NCBI GenBank assembly: GCA_916700875.1
Contig: CAKAKS010000067.1
Location: forward strand, 29,458,933-29,522,932
Origin: Sebastes aleutianus
Lineage: Eukaryota; Chordata; Actinopteri; Perciformes; Sebastidae
Direction of reading: 5' to 3'
DNA: 64,000 nucleotides
Shown: positions 1-11,695 of the stretch, in pieces
Numbering within the stretch: position 1 is the first letter of the stretch
How the letters are laid out: each line of letters starts with the position of its first letter
Translations under genes and position numbers: made by a program
The notes under the pieces: model-generated
What the model saw: only the letters and a program-made list of their open reading frames with translations
Told to the model about the DNA's origin: nothing
Database searches by the model: none

Positions 1-99
1 CACAGTCACAATGCAGCTTGTTGAGCCTGAGGACCTCGACCAAGAAAAGAAAAAAACCCTGGTGTGAACAGTCACACGGCAGCTATTAAGCTTTTCACC
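1..99. other. Unassigned non-coding edge of window
   Basis: Short left edge with no recognisable gene or repeat boundary. It leads into the family B element that follows. Confidence 0.3.
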
Positions 100-640
100 C
101 GGTAACAGTAGTAAGGAGAAGGTTGTGGTGGATGAATGGGTCAACCTCAGAACTTTTACCCTGGAGACAGGTTTGAGTCCTGTGTGAAGCCTATTTTTCA
201 CTTAGTTGACTTATTTTTCTCCGTTTTTTTTTTAAATATTAGTTTCAGTTTTCAGTCGCAGTTTGGTTAGGTTTAGGCACCAAAACTACTTAGTTATGTA
301 TAGGCAACAAAACTGCATGGTTAGGTTTAGGCAACAAAACTACATGGTGAGGTTTAGGCAACACAACTACTTGGTTAGGTTTAAGCACCAAAACTACTTG
401 GTTAGGTTTAGGCAACAAAACTACTTGGTTAGGTTTAGGCAACACAACTACTTGGTTAGGTTTAGGCAACTAAACTACATGGTTAGGTTTAGGCACCCAA
501 CTATTTGGTTTGGTTAAGGCAACAAAACTATTTGTTTAGGCACAAAAACTACATTGTTATGTTTAGGTAACAAAACTACTTAGTTAAGTTTAGGCAATAA
601 AACGAGTTATGTTTAGGAAAGATATACATACAGTACATAT
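100..640 (+). mobile_element. Family B dispersed element, copy 1
   Basis: The block at about 130-230 (a 'ggatgaatgggtcaac' start, then 'ctggagacagg' and 'cctgtgtgaag') matches the head block at 40740-40820, 51330-51400, 54430-54480 and 57810-57890. It is followed by GTTAGGTTTAGG boxes, which here are expanded into a tandem array (listed separately). No coding capacity is visible. The superfamily is unknown. Edges are approximate because no clear target-site duplication was found. Confidence 0.6.
263..610. repeat. 27-bp tandem repeat (minisatellite) of the GTTAGGTTTAGGCAACAAAA type
   Basis: About a dozen imperfect copies of a 27-bp unit containing GGTTAGGTTTAGGCAACAAA and a CTACTTGG segment. 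Because 27 is a multiple of three, the array leaves an open frame at 263-517 with a nine-residue period (VRFRQQNYL type). This frame has no context of a gene and is judged not to be a protein. The unit is the internal box of the dispersed family B and C elements, so the array probably arose by slippage inside one such element. Later units at 540-610 are more degenerate. Confidence 0.9.
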
Positions 641-1639
641 TTACATGCGGTATCTAATGGGTCAGATGCAAATATCATTGTTGGTTATGGACGCCTGCTA
701 CTGGCATCTTGAAAAAATAAATGAATGAATCAAGTTAGCATCTGGTTATAGTCTTGTTCTCTCAAACTGTGTTGACTTTGAGTTAATGGGCCGGAAGTAG
801 GGGGGTATTAGGTGGGAAGGGGCCCCCCCACTTTACGCCCCTGGCCTGATTTGGCAACATTGTTCTAGTTATTGGTCTCTAGTTATTACATCTTTTTTTT
901 GACCGTCTAACTTTCCTCTAAAGTTCCTCAGAGAGATAAACAAAATAATGATTGTACAGACTTTGTATTTGAAGCAGTTAAAAATAAGTGGGTTGTTTTT
1001 GTTGTGAAATGCATCAGAGACCTAAGAAATCACAGTATTTTTGCTGTGAATGGAACAAATCTCTTTTTTTCAGCTGGATTGTCCAACAGTTCTTGACGAC
1101 AAAATAGAATGTCCAAACGTCTTCTAAAATTACCATATGAACTTTCCAAAATTCAAATGAGCATTATCTGATCCGAGATAACTGATTGTGAGAGTTATTA
1201 GTCGAGACTGCAACTCAGCTCTCATTTTATGAATAATGACGACCATGTAGACACAAAAGAATCATATTTTATACACCATAAAGCCGGCTATGATACGTGC
1301 TCAGTTTAGCTCATCTTATCTGTCAGAAAACATTAGTCAGATACCGACTACCGTGATAGGAGAGACGGTCTTTGCCTTTTAGCAGTTTCTAAAATGGATA
1401 ACCCTTTTAACCCCTCCGACAGAGCCTGCAGGCGGTACTTCAACATATAACACAACTAAAGTTAGCTCACTGCAGTTGATCTGAAACTGCAGTTTTAACC
1501 TCTAATACTTCCTACTGGCACAGCTAAACACATATCCCTATCAGCAAGGTGGGAAGGTTAAGACAGTCATTACATTAAGCTGCATAAAGACTCGAGCCGT
1601 ACACTCGTGTTCAGCCCTTTTAACATGTAGGCGGCATAT
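641..1639. other. Non-coding stretch, no feature recognised
   Basis: AT-rich sequence without a credible open frame or a repeat shared with the rest of the window. A G/C-rich patch at about 790-845 (runs of G and C around 'ggggcccccc') stands out but is not assigned. Confidence 0.4.
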
Positions 1640-2130
1640 TAAATGTCCTCAGCGCAGCTTTTTCCCTTCCTCTCCCTATTTCTTTTTTTTTTTTTCATGG
1701 CGATAGAGAGGCAGGCAGATGAAGCCAGGAGGCTGAATAGGAGCCTGAAAATGTTGTTGCTCCTCCATTGCTGTGAAGCTCAAAGAAGATACCGAAAATG
1801 CCCATGGATATAGATTCAGAAGGCGAGAGAGGGAAGCGAGTTATGTGAGAAAGAGGGAATGAGAGAGACGGCCCGAACCAGACAGAATAGAGAGATGAAG
1901 AGGAAAAAGAGTAATACAAAGAGAGTCAGTGAGAGTGAGGCGACTGACAGATACAGCAAAGACGGGATGCAGCCGCCGCCTCCATTATCTTCTGATACAT
2001 TTCTTTTTATAAACTTTTTGAATTTAGGAAATTAACTTCAAACTTCTACCCCGTGGGGGCCGCACGAAACGGTGCCTCAGCCACAGAAGAGCGAGCGAGG
2101 CGATTCGTCTTCCCTAACTTCCATGTCTAA
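1640..2130 (+). other. Purine-rich, CpG-containing 5' UTR-like tract (candidate, unproven)
   Basis: A pyrimidine tract with a long T run at 1682-1696 is followed by about 300 bases of GA-rich sequence with repeated 'gagagag' blocks. CpG-bearing segments follow ('gcagccgccgcctccatt' at about 1968, 'gagcgagcgaggcgattcg' at about 2090). This composition differs from the AT-rich flanks and is typical of vertebrate first exons or promoters. A 5' non-coding exon of the downstream gene at 39 kb is one possibility. No TATA box, clear donor or coding frame decides it. The short minus-strand open frame here is composition-driven and not called. Confidence 0.25.
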
Positions 2131-2458
2131 TCACGGTCTCTGTACTGCGGAGCAGAGCTGGAGAGTAAAAGCTTTCATTAAAGGGCAGTTCAGTAATTAC
2201 TGCAGCCATTAATGCTCAGTTAGCGAACCATTGTGGAGTAAAGTTTTCTGCTTTTTAAGGTCGCCAGTCTTTCTGTGTATAATGTATACATCATAGACAG
2301 TAGGCGATTTGTTCATTTTTAACAGAGGGGACAGATCCAGTTTGTTTTGTTCATCCGTGACTAGTGAACTACCTCATGAACAACTCTTTTAGAACAAATC
2401 AATCTCCTACTTCAGCACCACGGACAGCTCCATGGATTTATCAACACACAGTTAGGCT
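2131..2458. other. Non-coding stretch, no feature recognised
   Basis: Unique-looking sequence between the GA-rich tract and the 43-bp minisatellite. I see nothing assignable. Confidence 0.4.
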
Positions 2459-2775
2459 GCTGATATTTCAGAGCCATGGTCGGGGCCACAGATTCTAACT
2501 GACTGATATTTCAGAGCCGTGGTCGGGGCCATAGATTCTAACTGACTGATATTTCAGAGCCGTGGTCGGGGCCATAGATTCTAACTCACTGATATTTCAG
2601 AGCCGTGGTCGGGGCCGTAGATTCTAACTTACTGATATTTCAAAGCCATGGTCGGGGCCATAGATTCTAACTTACTGATATTTCAGAGCCATGGTCGGGG
2701 CCATAGATTCTAACTTACTAATATTTCAGAGCCATGGTCGGGGCCGTAGATTCTAACTTAATGATATTTCAGAGC
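2459..2775. repeat. 43-bp minisatellite, about seven copies
   Basis: The segment TGATATTTCAGAGCC recurs at 2461, 2504, 2547, 2590, 2633, 2676, 2719 (as TAATATTTC) and 2762, an exact 43-bp period. Each unit carries 'ggtcggggcc' and 'agattctaact'. Copies differ at only a few positions (CATGG or CGTGG; ACTGACTG, ACTCACTG or ACTTACTG), so the expansion is recent. The length should be polymorphic. Confidence 0.95.
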
Positions 2776-5327
2776 TAATTATTACTTTAATTTAATGTAA
2801 ATATGTTCAATCAACCAATCATTTTACATGACGTTCGTTTCTGGAAAATCAGTAGCTTCCTAAACATATTATCTTGCTTTTTAAGAGACCCTGTGGAGAA
2901 GTAACAAGCAAAAACAACAAAATAAGCAGAATAAAGTACAATGCAGCTAACAACTACGGCTACAGTGGGCGAGCTGTATCTCTGGCCTATTGCTTTTCAG
3001 AGGCAGCAGCCAGCAAATTAAGCGCTATTTCTGTTTGCTCTCTCTTTTTCCCCCTTGCCTTCATCTCTGTCATCTCTCTCCTTCTCTCTGTGTGGCCAAC
3101 TCTCATTGAGCATCAAGAACAGAGAGGTGTTTGTTTCTCGTTAGCTGCTGGCTTCATCCTCCCGGGGGACTCAGCTGTTTTGTAGCGAAGCAGGACACAT
3201 GATTGGAGTTGGCATGGCAGCGTTGCCAGGGGCACTGTGCCTCCAGCATCACAGAGCCATTCCTACACTGAGAGAAGTGACGGTGGCCAAAAAAAGCTCA
3301 ACATTTTCACCTAAAAGTCCCCCCGGCGGTAATTTAAATAATCACCTCTTCTCAGGTCTGTCCGACATGCTATTACGCATCTTTCTATTTTGTGTAAACA
3401 TCATGCGAGACACCACCAAGTGACTCAGTATTTTTAAAGCGACTGACCTTTCCTCTTAGCTTGTGTCCTCTCTGTGTTGCCTCTTTTCTCCCCTCTTACC
3501 CTGGGGGCCAGTTGTTGGCATGACAGTGCTGCTCGGCACTGCGCTCCAAGGTTCAGCACCCAACCCACCTGCTCTTAATTATTTAACACCACGGTTTGAC
3601 AAAGCCGGAAATAGTGCATGCCGAAGCCCTAGAAACATCTAAAATGCATTTGTGCTTGTATGAATTCAAAATAAGTTATGAATGTACCATGCTTTATGTA
3701 ACATTGATAAACAGCAAGAACTACTTTCCTTTTCTTTTCTTTTTCTTTACTTTATCTAACAATGTAATAGTCTCTAAGATGTTGAATTATTTCTCAAGAG
3801 AGAAGGCCACATTGAAAACACAACACACAACACATAACAAAGCTAGTTGGTGGACTTTTGAGTTCAGATTATTTTGTCACACATAATGTTGAAAAAGTCA
3901 GAAAATAACCTCTATGTGAAAACATGATAGATTGCACCAAAGTCAATGGGACTGTTCTTTTTTTTTCTACAAACAAAAATGTACGCCAACAGAATAAGTC
4001 TAAAGCTGGTTTAATTACATACAGATTTATACACACTTTATTTTTTTTAGTTACCATTTGCTTTACCACCAATGAGCAAAGTTCCCTAGTGTAACTAAAT
4101 ATGCCACCAAAATGTGTTACTTAAAAAATGTAGGAGACAAGCAATGCCGGGAGATACTGAAGGGACATTACAGAACAAAAATGGGTACAATTAAGAGAAC
4201 AGTTAAGGGAATTCACAGGCTCACAACACCACTGCATTTATAAATAGGAATTACCTTGTTTCGTAGATTAAATGCCACTGCTGCTCGCCTGAAAAAAAAT
4301 GTTTTCAATTTGAAAGGTTGCAACCTGTGTGCAGAACAGAAAACTGAGAGCAGTGGTCAACTCGCTATTTACTTTGACCTCAACTCTCATGAGGTCAAGT
4401 ACTGTATCTGCTGAACAACTTTCATTTCCCTGGAGCGTATGATGATAGCAATCTAAAAGACTAAAAATTTCAGAGGCAACTTCTCCCAATCTCTCTACAC
4501 TTTGTGTTGAAACACTCTTTTATCCAGAAGCAGCTGGAGCAGCCTCTCTCAACCTCCCCTACCTTTGTCACACACCTGTGCTTTCTCTCCCTTTTTAGGG
4601 AAAAGTATTGCCAAAGCTCCCTCTTCCTCTATTGATCGCGCTACCTTAAGAGGTTTTAATGGTCTTTCTAGCCTCTTCCCCCAGAGTTGGAATTGAAGTG
4701 AGAGGGAAGGTAGAAGGGAGTGTACCGTCTGAATCCAGCTGTGTTGTTTGCAGAGTAGTCGGAAACAGAGAATTGGAGGGGGTGATGGGAGAAAAAGATA
4801 GGAGAGGAAAACATTTATTAATTTGGGGGGCAAAGGGCGGAAGAGGTGGACCAGGTTAGAGTTTGAGAGGAATTTCCACTTTAGCAAAAGAAAAGAAAAC
4901 CAAAAGAGTGAGAAAAATGGGAAATCTTGGAAGTACAGCAGTCCCTATGGCTCCTAAAATGCACAAGAAACAATTAAACCTAAAAAGGTTTCGGAGCAGT
5001 TCAAGGCATTTTGAGCGGGTATTGTAAAAATGCTGTTCTAGTCTTTCGCTTCTGAAAAAGGACGTCTTTGTACTTGTCCTGATTCCTTGAAGCAGAACAC
5101 AATTTACGGGTGAAAAGTGACACACAAATACAGCTTACCCATTCACAAAAGGTTCTTACAGGAGAAGAAAGGTTGTCAAAGTCAAACAACGTTGGATGAA
5201 TCACACTGGCGGTCTTTCTTCTCCGCTTCTCGGAGTCTGTTTGTTCAGTGAAATGAAAGGGTGTACTTGTTTGTCACTGCAGTATCATGGGAAAAACTCT
5301 CCTTTTCAGGAGAATAACAAAAAAAAT
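2776..5327. other. Non-coding stretch, no gene recognised
   Basis: About 2.5 kb of unique-looking, mostly AT-rich sequence. Pyrimidine-rich patches at 3030-3090 and 3470-3500, T runs near 3957 and 4038, and a pyrimidine-rich lower strand around 4540-4870 make short open frames that resemble no protein family. No splice-site pair with a plausible exon was found. Confidence 0.4.
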
Positions 5328-5792
5328 CAACCGATTTGACTGTTATCAGGCCATTAAATAGGCATTATCAGTTGCTATAAGTACCGTAGATGTGGTGCAT
5401 TAGGGGCCGACTATGCCTACTATGTTGTGCAAGTGAAACTTAAAAACAACACGCTCTAACTTGTTGTAAAACTGAATGAAACGTCACGTTTTGAACACAA
5501 ACTAAAAGACTTCTTTAGGTTTAGGCATCAAAACTACAACTTCTTTAGGGTTAGGCAAAAAACAAACATTGTGTTTTGGGTTAAAATAACTACGAAGGCA
5601 AAGACAACCACACATTGTTGGTTTCGTTAGAGGTCTCTGTTGTGTCTTTTATACATTATTTCGGTGATCTACCATGTGAACAGATGATAAAACCTACTAG
5701 TGGGTGTAGTAAGCCCCTATTGACCCACATCTATGGGGCTTATAGCAACAGATAACGCCTATGTAATAGCCTGACAACAGTCTAATTGGCTG
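5328..5792 (+). mobile_element. Family C MITE with long terminal inverted repeats, full copy
   Basis: The left end begins CAACCGATTTGACTGTTATC and the right end, read in reverse, begins CAGCCAATTAGACTGTTGTC. Similarity continues for about 80 bases on both sides (ATAGGCATTATCAGTTGCTA versus ATAGGCGTTATCTGTTGCTA, then the 'tagatgtgg' and 'ggggcc' blocks). The 465-bp interior has no coding capacity and includes 'tttaggtttaggcatcaaaac' type boxes shared with family B. This is the layout of a non-autonomous DNA transposon. The target-site duplication is not clear because the left flank is A-rich. The superfamily is not assigned. Confidence 0.85.
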
Positions 5793-7830
5793 AAAAAGTT
5801 AGTTTTGATGTCTGTTTTGAGGCAGCACTTGTGCATCCCACCCACCAAACTAGCTTGGTTTAAGTACAGAGCTCAAAACAGTGTGACTTAGGGACATTGG
5901 CCCTCATGCGACCCCCTGTTAAAGGACTTCGTTATGATGATCCCCAAAATTGGAGCATAACAGGTAGCCTTAAATTTGAGGCTATTATATTAAGGATCAA
6001 ATCTTGCGAATGCACACCCACTCATGACCAGCTATTCGTCAAGTTGAAACAAAGAAGTCTGAGCAGTAAACAGGGTTTATTAAATCAGACTTGGAGCACT
6101 TGTAAAGGCAAGCAAACCTCACAGAAAAAAAACAAGCAAGAGGTTCAGTTTAAGAATATGAAAATGTTTTTGCAAGAAGCCAATTGCTTCTGCCGGGTTT
6201 GTAAATCCCCAAAAATGTGCTTCAACACCGCAGCCATTTTATCTGTGAGGCCATCACCAAGCTCAATGTGGCCCAATCTATTTTCTCATCTCATCTCTGC
6301 TCAGTTCAGCTCAGCTCTGTGTTATTAAGGTGGAATGAAAGCCCATGTACACAGCCACTTTACAACCGAATCACTTGGAGAAAATGATTCGTCAAATGGC
6401 TTTGGCAATTCTAAAGAGCCTGGGGAGAAGTTCCGATGTTTGTATAGTGGGAAATAAGCAGCTATGACAAAAAAAACAAAACTCTTAGAGCTGCTTAAAT
6501 CTGAGGCCTGGGAATAGTTTAGGTGATCAATTTCTCCTTTCCTCTTGTCTGCGATGCAGAAAAACAGCCTCTCACCGATTTCTGATAAGGCCCCATGAGC
6601 AGCCATGCAATAGTTTTTCCATCTCAAAGGTGCCGAGAGGAAAAGGCATTTTTCAAAACTTTCTGCTGCACTTAGAGACCAGAGAGCAAATAGTGTTCAC
6701 TCTCCACACATACAAACACTGCAGAGAGGCTCCAGGAGTCCTGACAGGCAAAATCGAGCAACTTTTACAGACCACAGGAATAAATGGCTTCCCTAAAGAA
6801 ACATTTGGATCTTCACTGTAGTCACGCATGCCAGGCTGTGTGTAATTAATTCAGAGCACCACGAGGAAGTATTGTTATATCGATCAACAAAGTGCAACCC
6901 CAGAAAAATAGCCAATACATGTGTTATCGATCCAAAAAATAGCGTCGGGTCGCTGAGAGCTTTGTACATACTGCTTTGTCCAACACCAAACATCTACTTA
7001 TAAGATTCTGAAAGGCATATGTTAACCAAAATAGGCCATGCACCACAGTTTATTCCTACAAGCCTTATACATCATCATCAGAGGTAATGTTACAGGCACC
7101 TGGCATGTATATGTATCTTCTTTCTTCACTCTTGTTAAGATATGTTGACCTTGTTTTTAGCTGCATTTCTATTTACGTCGTACAATGAGAGCAAAAAACA
7201 AACACATTTCAATATTCGGTTGAGAATGATGGCTTGGTGCCGAGGAGATACGTATGATTTAATCATGGTATATTCCTCATTCATCATTTATGAGTAGATC
7301 TTTGTAGGCAAATGTGGGTGTCATTAATATTTTAGGAAGTTTCATTGATTTAATTTGTTGCAATGCAATCACCTCTAGTTGACTTAACATGTCACTTGTT
7401 CACCATTTTTCTCCTTCATTTTGTTCAATTTTAAGAACTTTTCAGTACCTGCTTCCTTTTCATCTTTTTTTTTTTGCTGATCTTTCCTGAAATTAACCAT
7501 GCATGCGGCGTATTAGAATTAATACAAGACTTTACTGTCAGAGTCTATCTTTGACAAGGTAAGACTGCAGGAAAATTACCATATTAATATTAACTTAATA
7601 AGACCTTGGACAAAGTCTGTTGCATTTAAAATGGGATTCTTTGAACTCTACATTATTTCAGTCTATTCACCCAATGCGGATCTCTATGTAGCTGATAATG
7701 TGATCAGAAGAGCAAATTTGTGTTGGTTCACCAATATGCTAAGTGGTCAAATGAGCATAAAACAGAATACATTTCTGATACTTAAATGATGAGTTGTTCT
7801 TTCAGAGTGACACGGTGGTATGTCACTTGA
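5793..7830. other. Non-coding stretch, no gene recognised
   Basis: Two kilobases without a repeat shared elsewhere in the window and without a recognisable coding exon. Open frames of up to 143 codons (5897-6328) show no domain, composition bias or splice context of a real protein. Confidence 0.4.
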
Positions 7831-8165
7831 GCGTTTGAGGAGTTTTCAAGTGAACATGATGAGCTAAGCTACCCCTTTCCGGTGGCTGTCTCCAAAAACT
7901 GTCACGGCCTATTCTTGGATTTCAACTTTGCAAACATCAACATTAGCATAGCTAAGCTATTGGCAACCAATTGTTGCTATCAGTGTACATTTTTGCAACG
8001 CTAGCAGCTAGGGAAGTCAATGTCGGTCAGTCAGTTGAGTGGTCTACCACTTTAGTCCACAAATATTGGATGTATTGCCATTAAATTTTGCCTAGACATT
8101 CATGGTGGCGAATCCTAATGACCTTGGCTATCCTGGAGAATGAACCGTAATTCTTGACTTTGGAA
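7831..8165 (+). repeat. Interspersed repeat of fish type ('ggatgtattgccattaaattt' class)
   Basis: The segment at about 8030-8160 ('cagtcagttgagtgg', 'tggatgtattgccattaaat', 'gacattcatggtgg', 'gaatcctaatgacc') has the order I recall from a common fish interspersed repeat. A related block lies in reverse orientation at 22600-22920. Superfamily and edges are uncertain. The part before 8000 may be a second repeat piece. Confidence 0.55.
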
Positions 8166-8985
8166 ACAAAGAGTTGTCTTTTTCATGCTGAGCAAAAAAA
8201 GGATGGAGTTGAGAAAAACTGGAATTGAAAATGTCTGAAAAAAAGCTAGTAAGTGGACATTGAGTCAAGTGTTTTTTTTGCCAGTTTTCTACCATTAGTT
8301 ACCAAGGTATAAAGGTGCACTTGTCTGCACAAATACAAATATTCAAGAAAGAAAATAGAAGGAAAATACGGTGGCAAAGGAAACTTCAATGGGAGCCAGT
8401 TTGACCCTATAGGCCCCTTCCTGGATATGCCCCCTGCGTTTTACTTCACCCACAAAACCATTTGAGTTAAAAGGTCAAGTTCGACTAGTTAGTGAATTGC
8501 CAGTAATTGCTCAAACCCACAGCACATACCATATACATATATCAGCATTAACAATGAATGAGGACAACTTAATCCACATAAACACTGCATATGCACTGGG
8601 ACACACTGTGATAGATTTAATGTCACCTCTAATATGAAAACCTTAGTTTCTTTCTCACCCAAAGAGAAGCTCTACTATTTTACTCGGAGCTATAAATGGA
8701 CTGAGGCTAAATTAGAGCAATTTGCATCTAATGTGAACCATTAACGACATTTCAACATTTCCTAGTCAGACTTTTTTTTTCTTTTTGTCCCGGCAGGAAT
8801 AAAATCAGCAACAGAGCAGTAATGTGTTTGATAAATGTGCTTCATTATCAAGGCCAACACATAGAGATGCAAAAGTCTTGTGGTATAAATGTTTTCAGCA
8901 CAAAGTTGTCTTGACTGGTAATGTTCTTCTGCTCTCAAAAGGTGTTGAGGTTAAAAAAAATAACATAATAGAGTGCTGCAGAAAT
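8166..8985. other. Non-coding stretch, no feature recognised
   Basis: AT-rich, no credible open frame, and no repeat clearly shared with the rest of the window. Confidence 0.4.
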
Positions 8986-9720
8986 TACACTTAAAACCTG
9001 GAAATGAGTTCGCATTTTTGCACTGCCGGTTCCCTCGTCTCGAAGTCAATGGGTTTATTGAACGGGTTTTGGTTAGATGCCTGAAATAAGATCTGTGGTT
9101 AAGGCAAGCTTAAGAGATTCTCACGTTTTGTTGTTTTCATTCACATATCTCGAGGTCAGACATCAAGGGACCCCTTTGAAAATGGCCATGCCAGTTTTTC
9201 CTCGACAAAATGTTACGTAAGTTTGGAGGGTTATTTAGGCTCCTTCGCGACAAGCTCATATGACATGATTGGAACCATAGATTCCTTAAATTGTCTAGTT
9301 TCATATAATTCTTCACTGTAGCTTTAAAACTGAGCCCGCTACAGCCTAAAAATCATGTTGCGTTAAAGCATTAAAGAAATTAGTAGCATTAAAACAAATT
9401 TACGTTAACGCGTTATTGTCACGTTAACTTTGACAGCCCTGAGCCTAACGTTAGCTTACTTCTGGCGATTGCATTCACGCTTCAAACACCATAAAAGTGG
9501 TGTTCATTTGTGAAGATTATCTTGCTGAACAAAATGTGTATGTGTCATAAACTTTTGTTTGCCACAGAGCTTATATACAATATATATATATATATAATAA
9601 TTCATAACCCAATGGAAAAACCCCATTGGCTTTTTGACTAGGGAACCAGGGTGATGCTAACTTCCTGGTTGGCCTGCAAAAATATTTTTTCCCTGCAGCA
9701 CTATATAATAAAGAAACCAT
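8986..9720 (+). repeat. Composite of interspersed repeats around a family E piece
   Basis: The segment at 9000-9130 ('ctcgtctcgaagtcaatggg', 'ttggttagatgcctgaaata') and the one at 9560-9700 ('ggctttttgactagggaacc', 'gatgctaacttcctggttgg') look like parts of fish interspersed repeats known to me from memory. They flank the family E piece at 9133-9440. A short (TA)n run lies at 9580-9598. Exact element boundaries cannot be set here. Confidence 0.45.
9133..9440 (+). mobile_element. Family E element, right part
   Basis: It begins in the module shared with family D ('ttttcattcacatatctcg', 'aagggacccctttgaaaatg', 'ccatgccagtttttcctcg'). It then runs through 'aaactgagcccgctac' and a 'gcgttaaagcattaaag' block to the terminus TTTGACAGCCCT at 9429-9440. 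Reverse-oriented relatives end at 29875 and 49480, and the other terminus is seen at 56163. It is non-coding. Confidence 0.75.
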
Positions 9721-11215
9721 ACGAACATAGGTTACAAAAGCAGGGACAAAGAAGAGACATATCTAAATGTTGCCACAATATCAAGACAAATGTCCCCCTG
9801 CTCATGTAAAATAGAAACACTATTTGGACTTAACATGGACAAACAGGGAAGGGGAGAGGAAGAGAGCACCACAGAAGAAAGAGAGTGAGAGAGAAACTGT
9901 TATAACAGCAGTCAACAAGCAGATGATAACTTTGGCCCTAACATTTCGGAGACATTTACAGTCCAGATTCAATCTTAACCACAACAATCAATTCGTATCG
10001 CACTGAGAATATCAAACATGTCGGATGTTTACGGACATCCACGGGGTCCTGATCTGTCCTTTGGTGTGTGAAGGATTACGGAAACTGCAGATACAGCCCC
10101 CGCACTTGGGGCGAAAAGAGGCTGTCTGACGTGCATTGTTGTTCTGATTGCAATCACACATCGCAGAAGGTCTTACAAGATTAGAAGCCCTAATGTCAGC
10201 AGATGTGTCAAATGGCTAAAAAATCCTATCCAGAATTTTGGAAGGTTGCAGACTGATAAGTAACAGAAAAGCCAACTCACATTGTAAAGTGTCACAGTGT
10301 GGTCTGATTTCTCAATAACGTAGCCTGTGAAAGCAATGCACAAGGGACTCACGGGAAATGGTCCTTTGGATTTTTTCTCTGTGTGAGAAAGAAACTGAAC
10401 CAAGGGGAAAACGCTTTAAATTTACAAACTCATCAACTGATTCAGACCAGAGCAAATTAACTATAGGTATGAAAACCCCCCAAATCTACTTTGCTTATGA
10501 CCTAGATTGTCCCTGAGTTAGGCACAAAAAAAAATTAGATATGTGTGTGTAGAGAGAGAGACAGATGTGTAAAAAACAGACCTCAGAAACATCATCATCT
10601 GCTGCAGCAGCAGGATTGAGTGGATGCACATTGTAACCTGAGGGCCGAGAGAGGAATAAGACCGTAACAATAGCTCATACACACGCCTCATGCGAACCCG
10701 CACCTCAGATACGTGTACAGCAAAGAAGCGAGGCAGCCATGCTGAATGGATAAATAAACTTGCTTGCATGTCAGTTTCTAAAGTGCTTGTAGGAATAAGA
10801 GCACAAATTTTGAGTGGCAAGATTAAAGGAAATCCAAAAGTCCTTTTTTTATTCCCCCTCTCTTTTTTTAGCGTTCGCTTTGAGATCGGGGAGCGAGCTT
10901 CCAAACTCTGCCTTTGTTGCTGCTGAGACGTGACATGAATACTGTGGCGCACACTTGCAGTAAACTCTCATTTCTAGTGTCAATAAGAAAAGGTTAGATA
11001 AGGTGCGTTTTCACAGATGTCTTCTGTTGACAGTATCTCAGGGTTGCTTTGGGGTAATCTCTCTCTAAACTGGAAAAGTGCTGAGCGTTCGGATGAAGTA
11101 ATATTTGCCGAGGGAGCTTTTGAGCTTTGATGTTTTACATGATTTTCTGTAGTAATTAGAAAAGGGAGTAAGAAAAATACGCATCTATGGTTCATTAAAT
11201 TTACCATAGATCAAT
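9721..11215. other. Non-coding stretch, no gene recognised
   Basis: Unique-looking sequence. Short open frames at 9824-10006, 10518-10952 and 10690-10926 have no recognisable domain and lie in purine- or pyrimidine-biased DNA. A small TG/AG run is at 10543-10562. Confidence 0.4.
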
Positions 11216-11690
11216 ATATTGTATTTGCTTTTGACCCTGGGTGACATTAAGCAGTTTTATAGCTATAAAACCAGGGGATTATAAGTCATCTTATCATCAT
11301 ATAACAATAAAGAAACAAACAACACATTACAACCAGACATTACACATATTGCACATATTACATAAGAACGAGCAACATATTGCATAACCTCTCATCATAT
11401 AGGCTACCATTAATCTATTGCATAACCCCTGCAGCCTCAAGCAACATTATTCACGTTTTTTATGGAGGTAGGCACAAATGAGTTTTTAAAATGGTTAAGT
11501 GGTTTCGTGTACATTGGGGTACTCTATATCATCTGCCAGAGGCTAAGAGCTCATACTCGGGGTGGAGAATATGGGATGGATCAGTTAATATTCCCCAGTC
11601 TGTTCATATATTGACTGGAAGGTCTGCTGATCCTTCCTCCCCATAACCTTCCTAGCAATTTGTACCAGATGATGATGATGAAGATGCTGT
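11216..11690. repeat. Probable degenerate retroelement-type repeat
   Basis: The segment at 11290-11450 is rich in 'cacatattgcacatattac' motifs. The segment at 11510-11670 ('ggggtactctatatcatctg', 'ggtggagaatatgggatgga') resembles interspersed repeat sequence I have seen in fish. No open frame is preserved. Assignment to a LINE tail is only a guess. Confidence 0.3.
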
Positions 11691-11695
11691 TCTGT

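Noticed and set aside
263..517. 84-residue protein with a nine-residue repeat (VRFRQQNYL type)
   Set aside because: The frame is open because the tandem unit is 27 bp. There is no start context, signal or relative, and the DNA unit is a transposon box.
2459..2775. CRISPR-like array
   Set aside because: The whole 43-bp unit repeats with no unique spacers, and the genome is a vertebrate, so it is a minisatellite.
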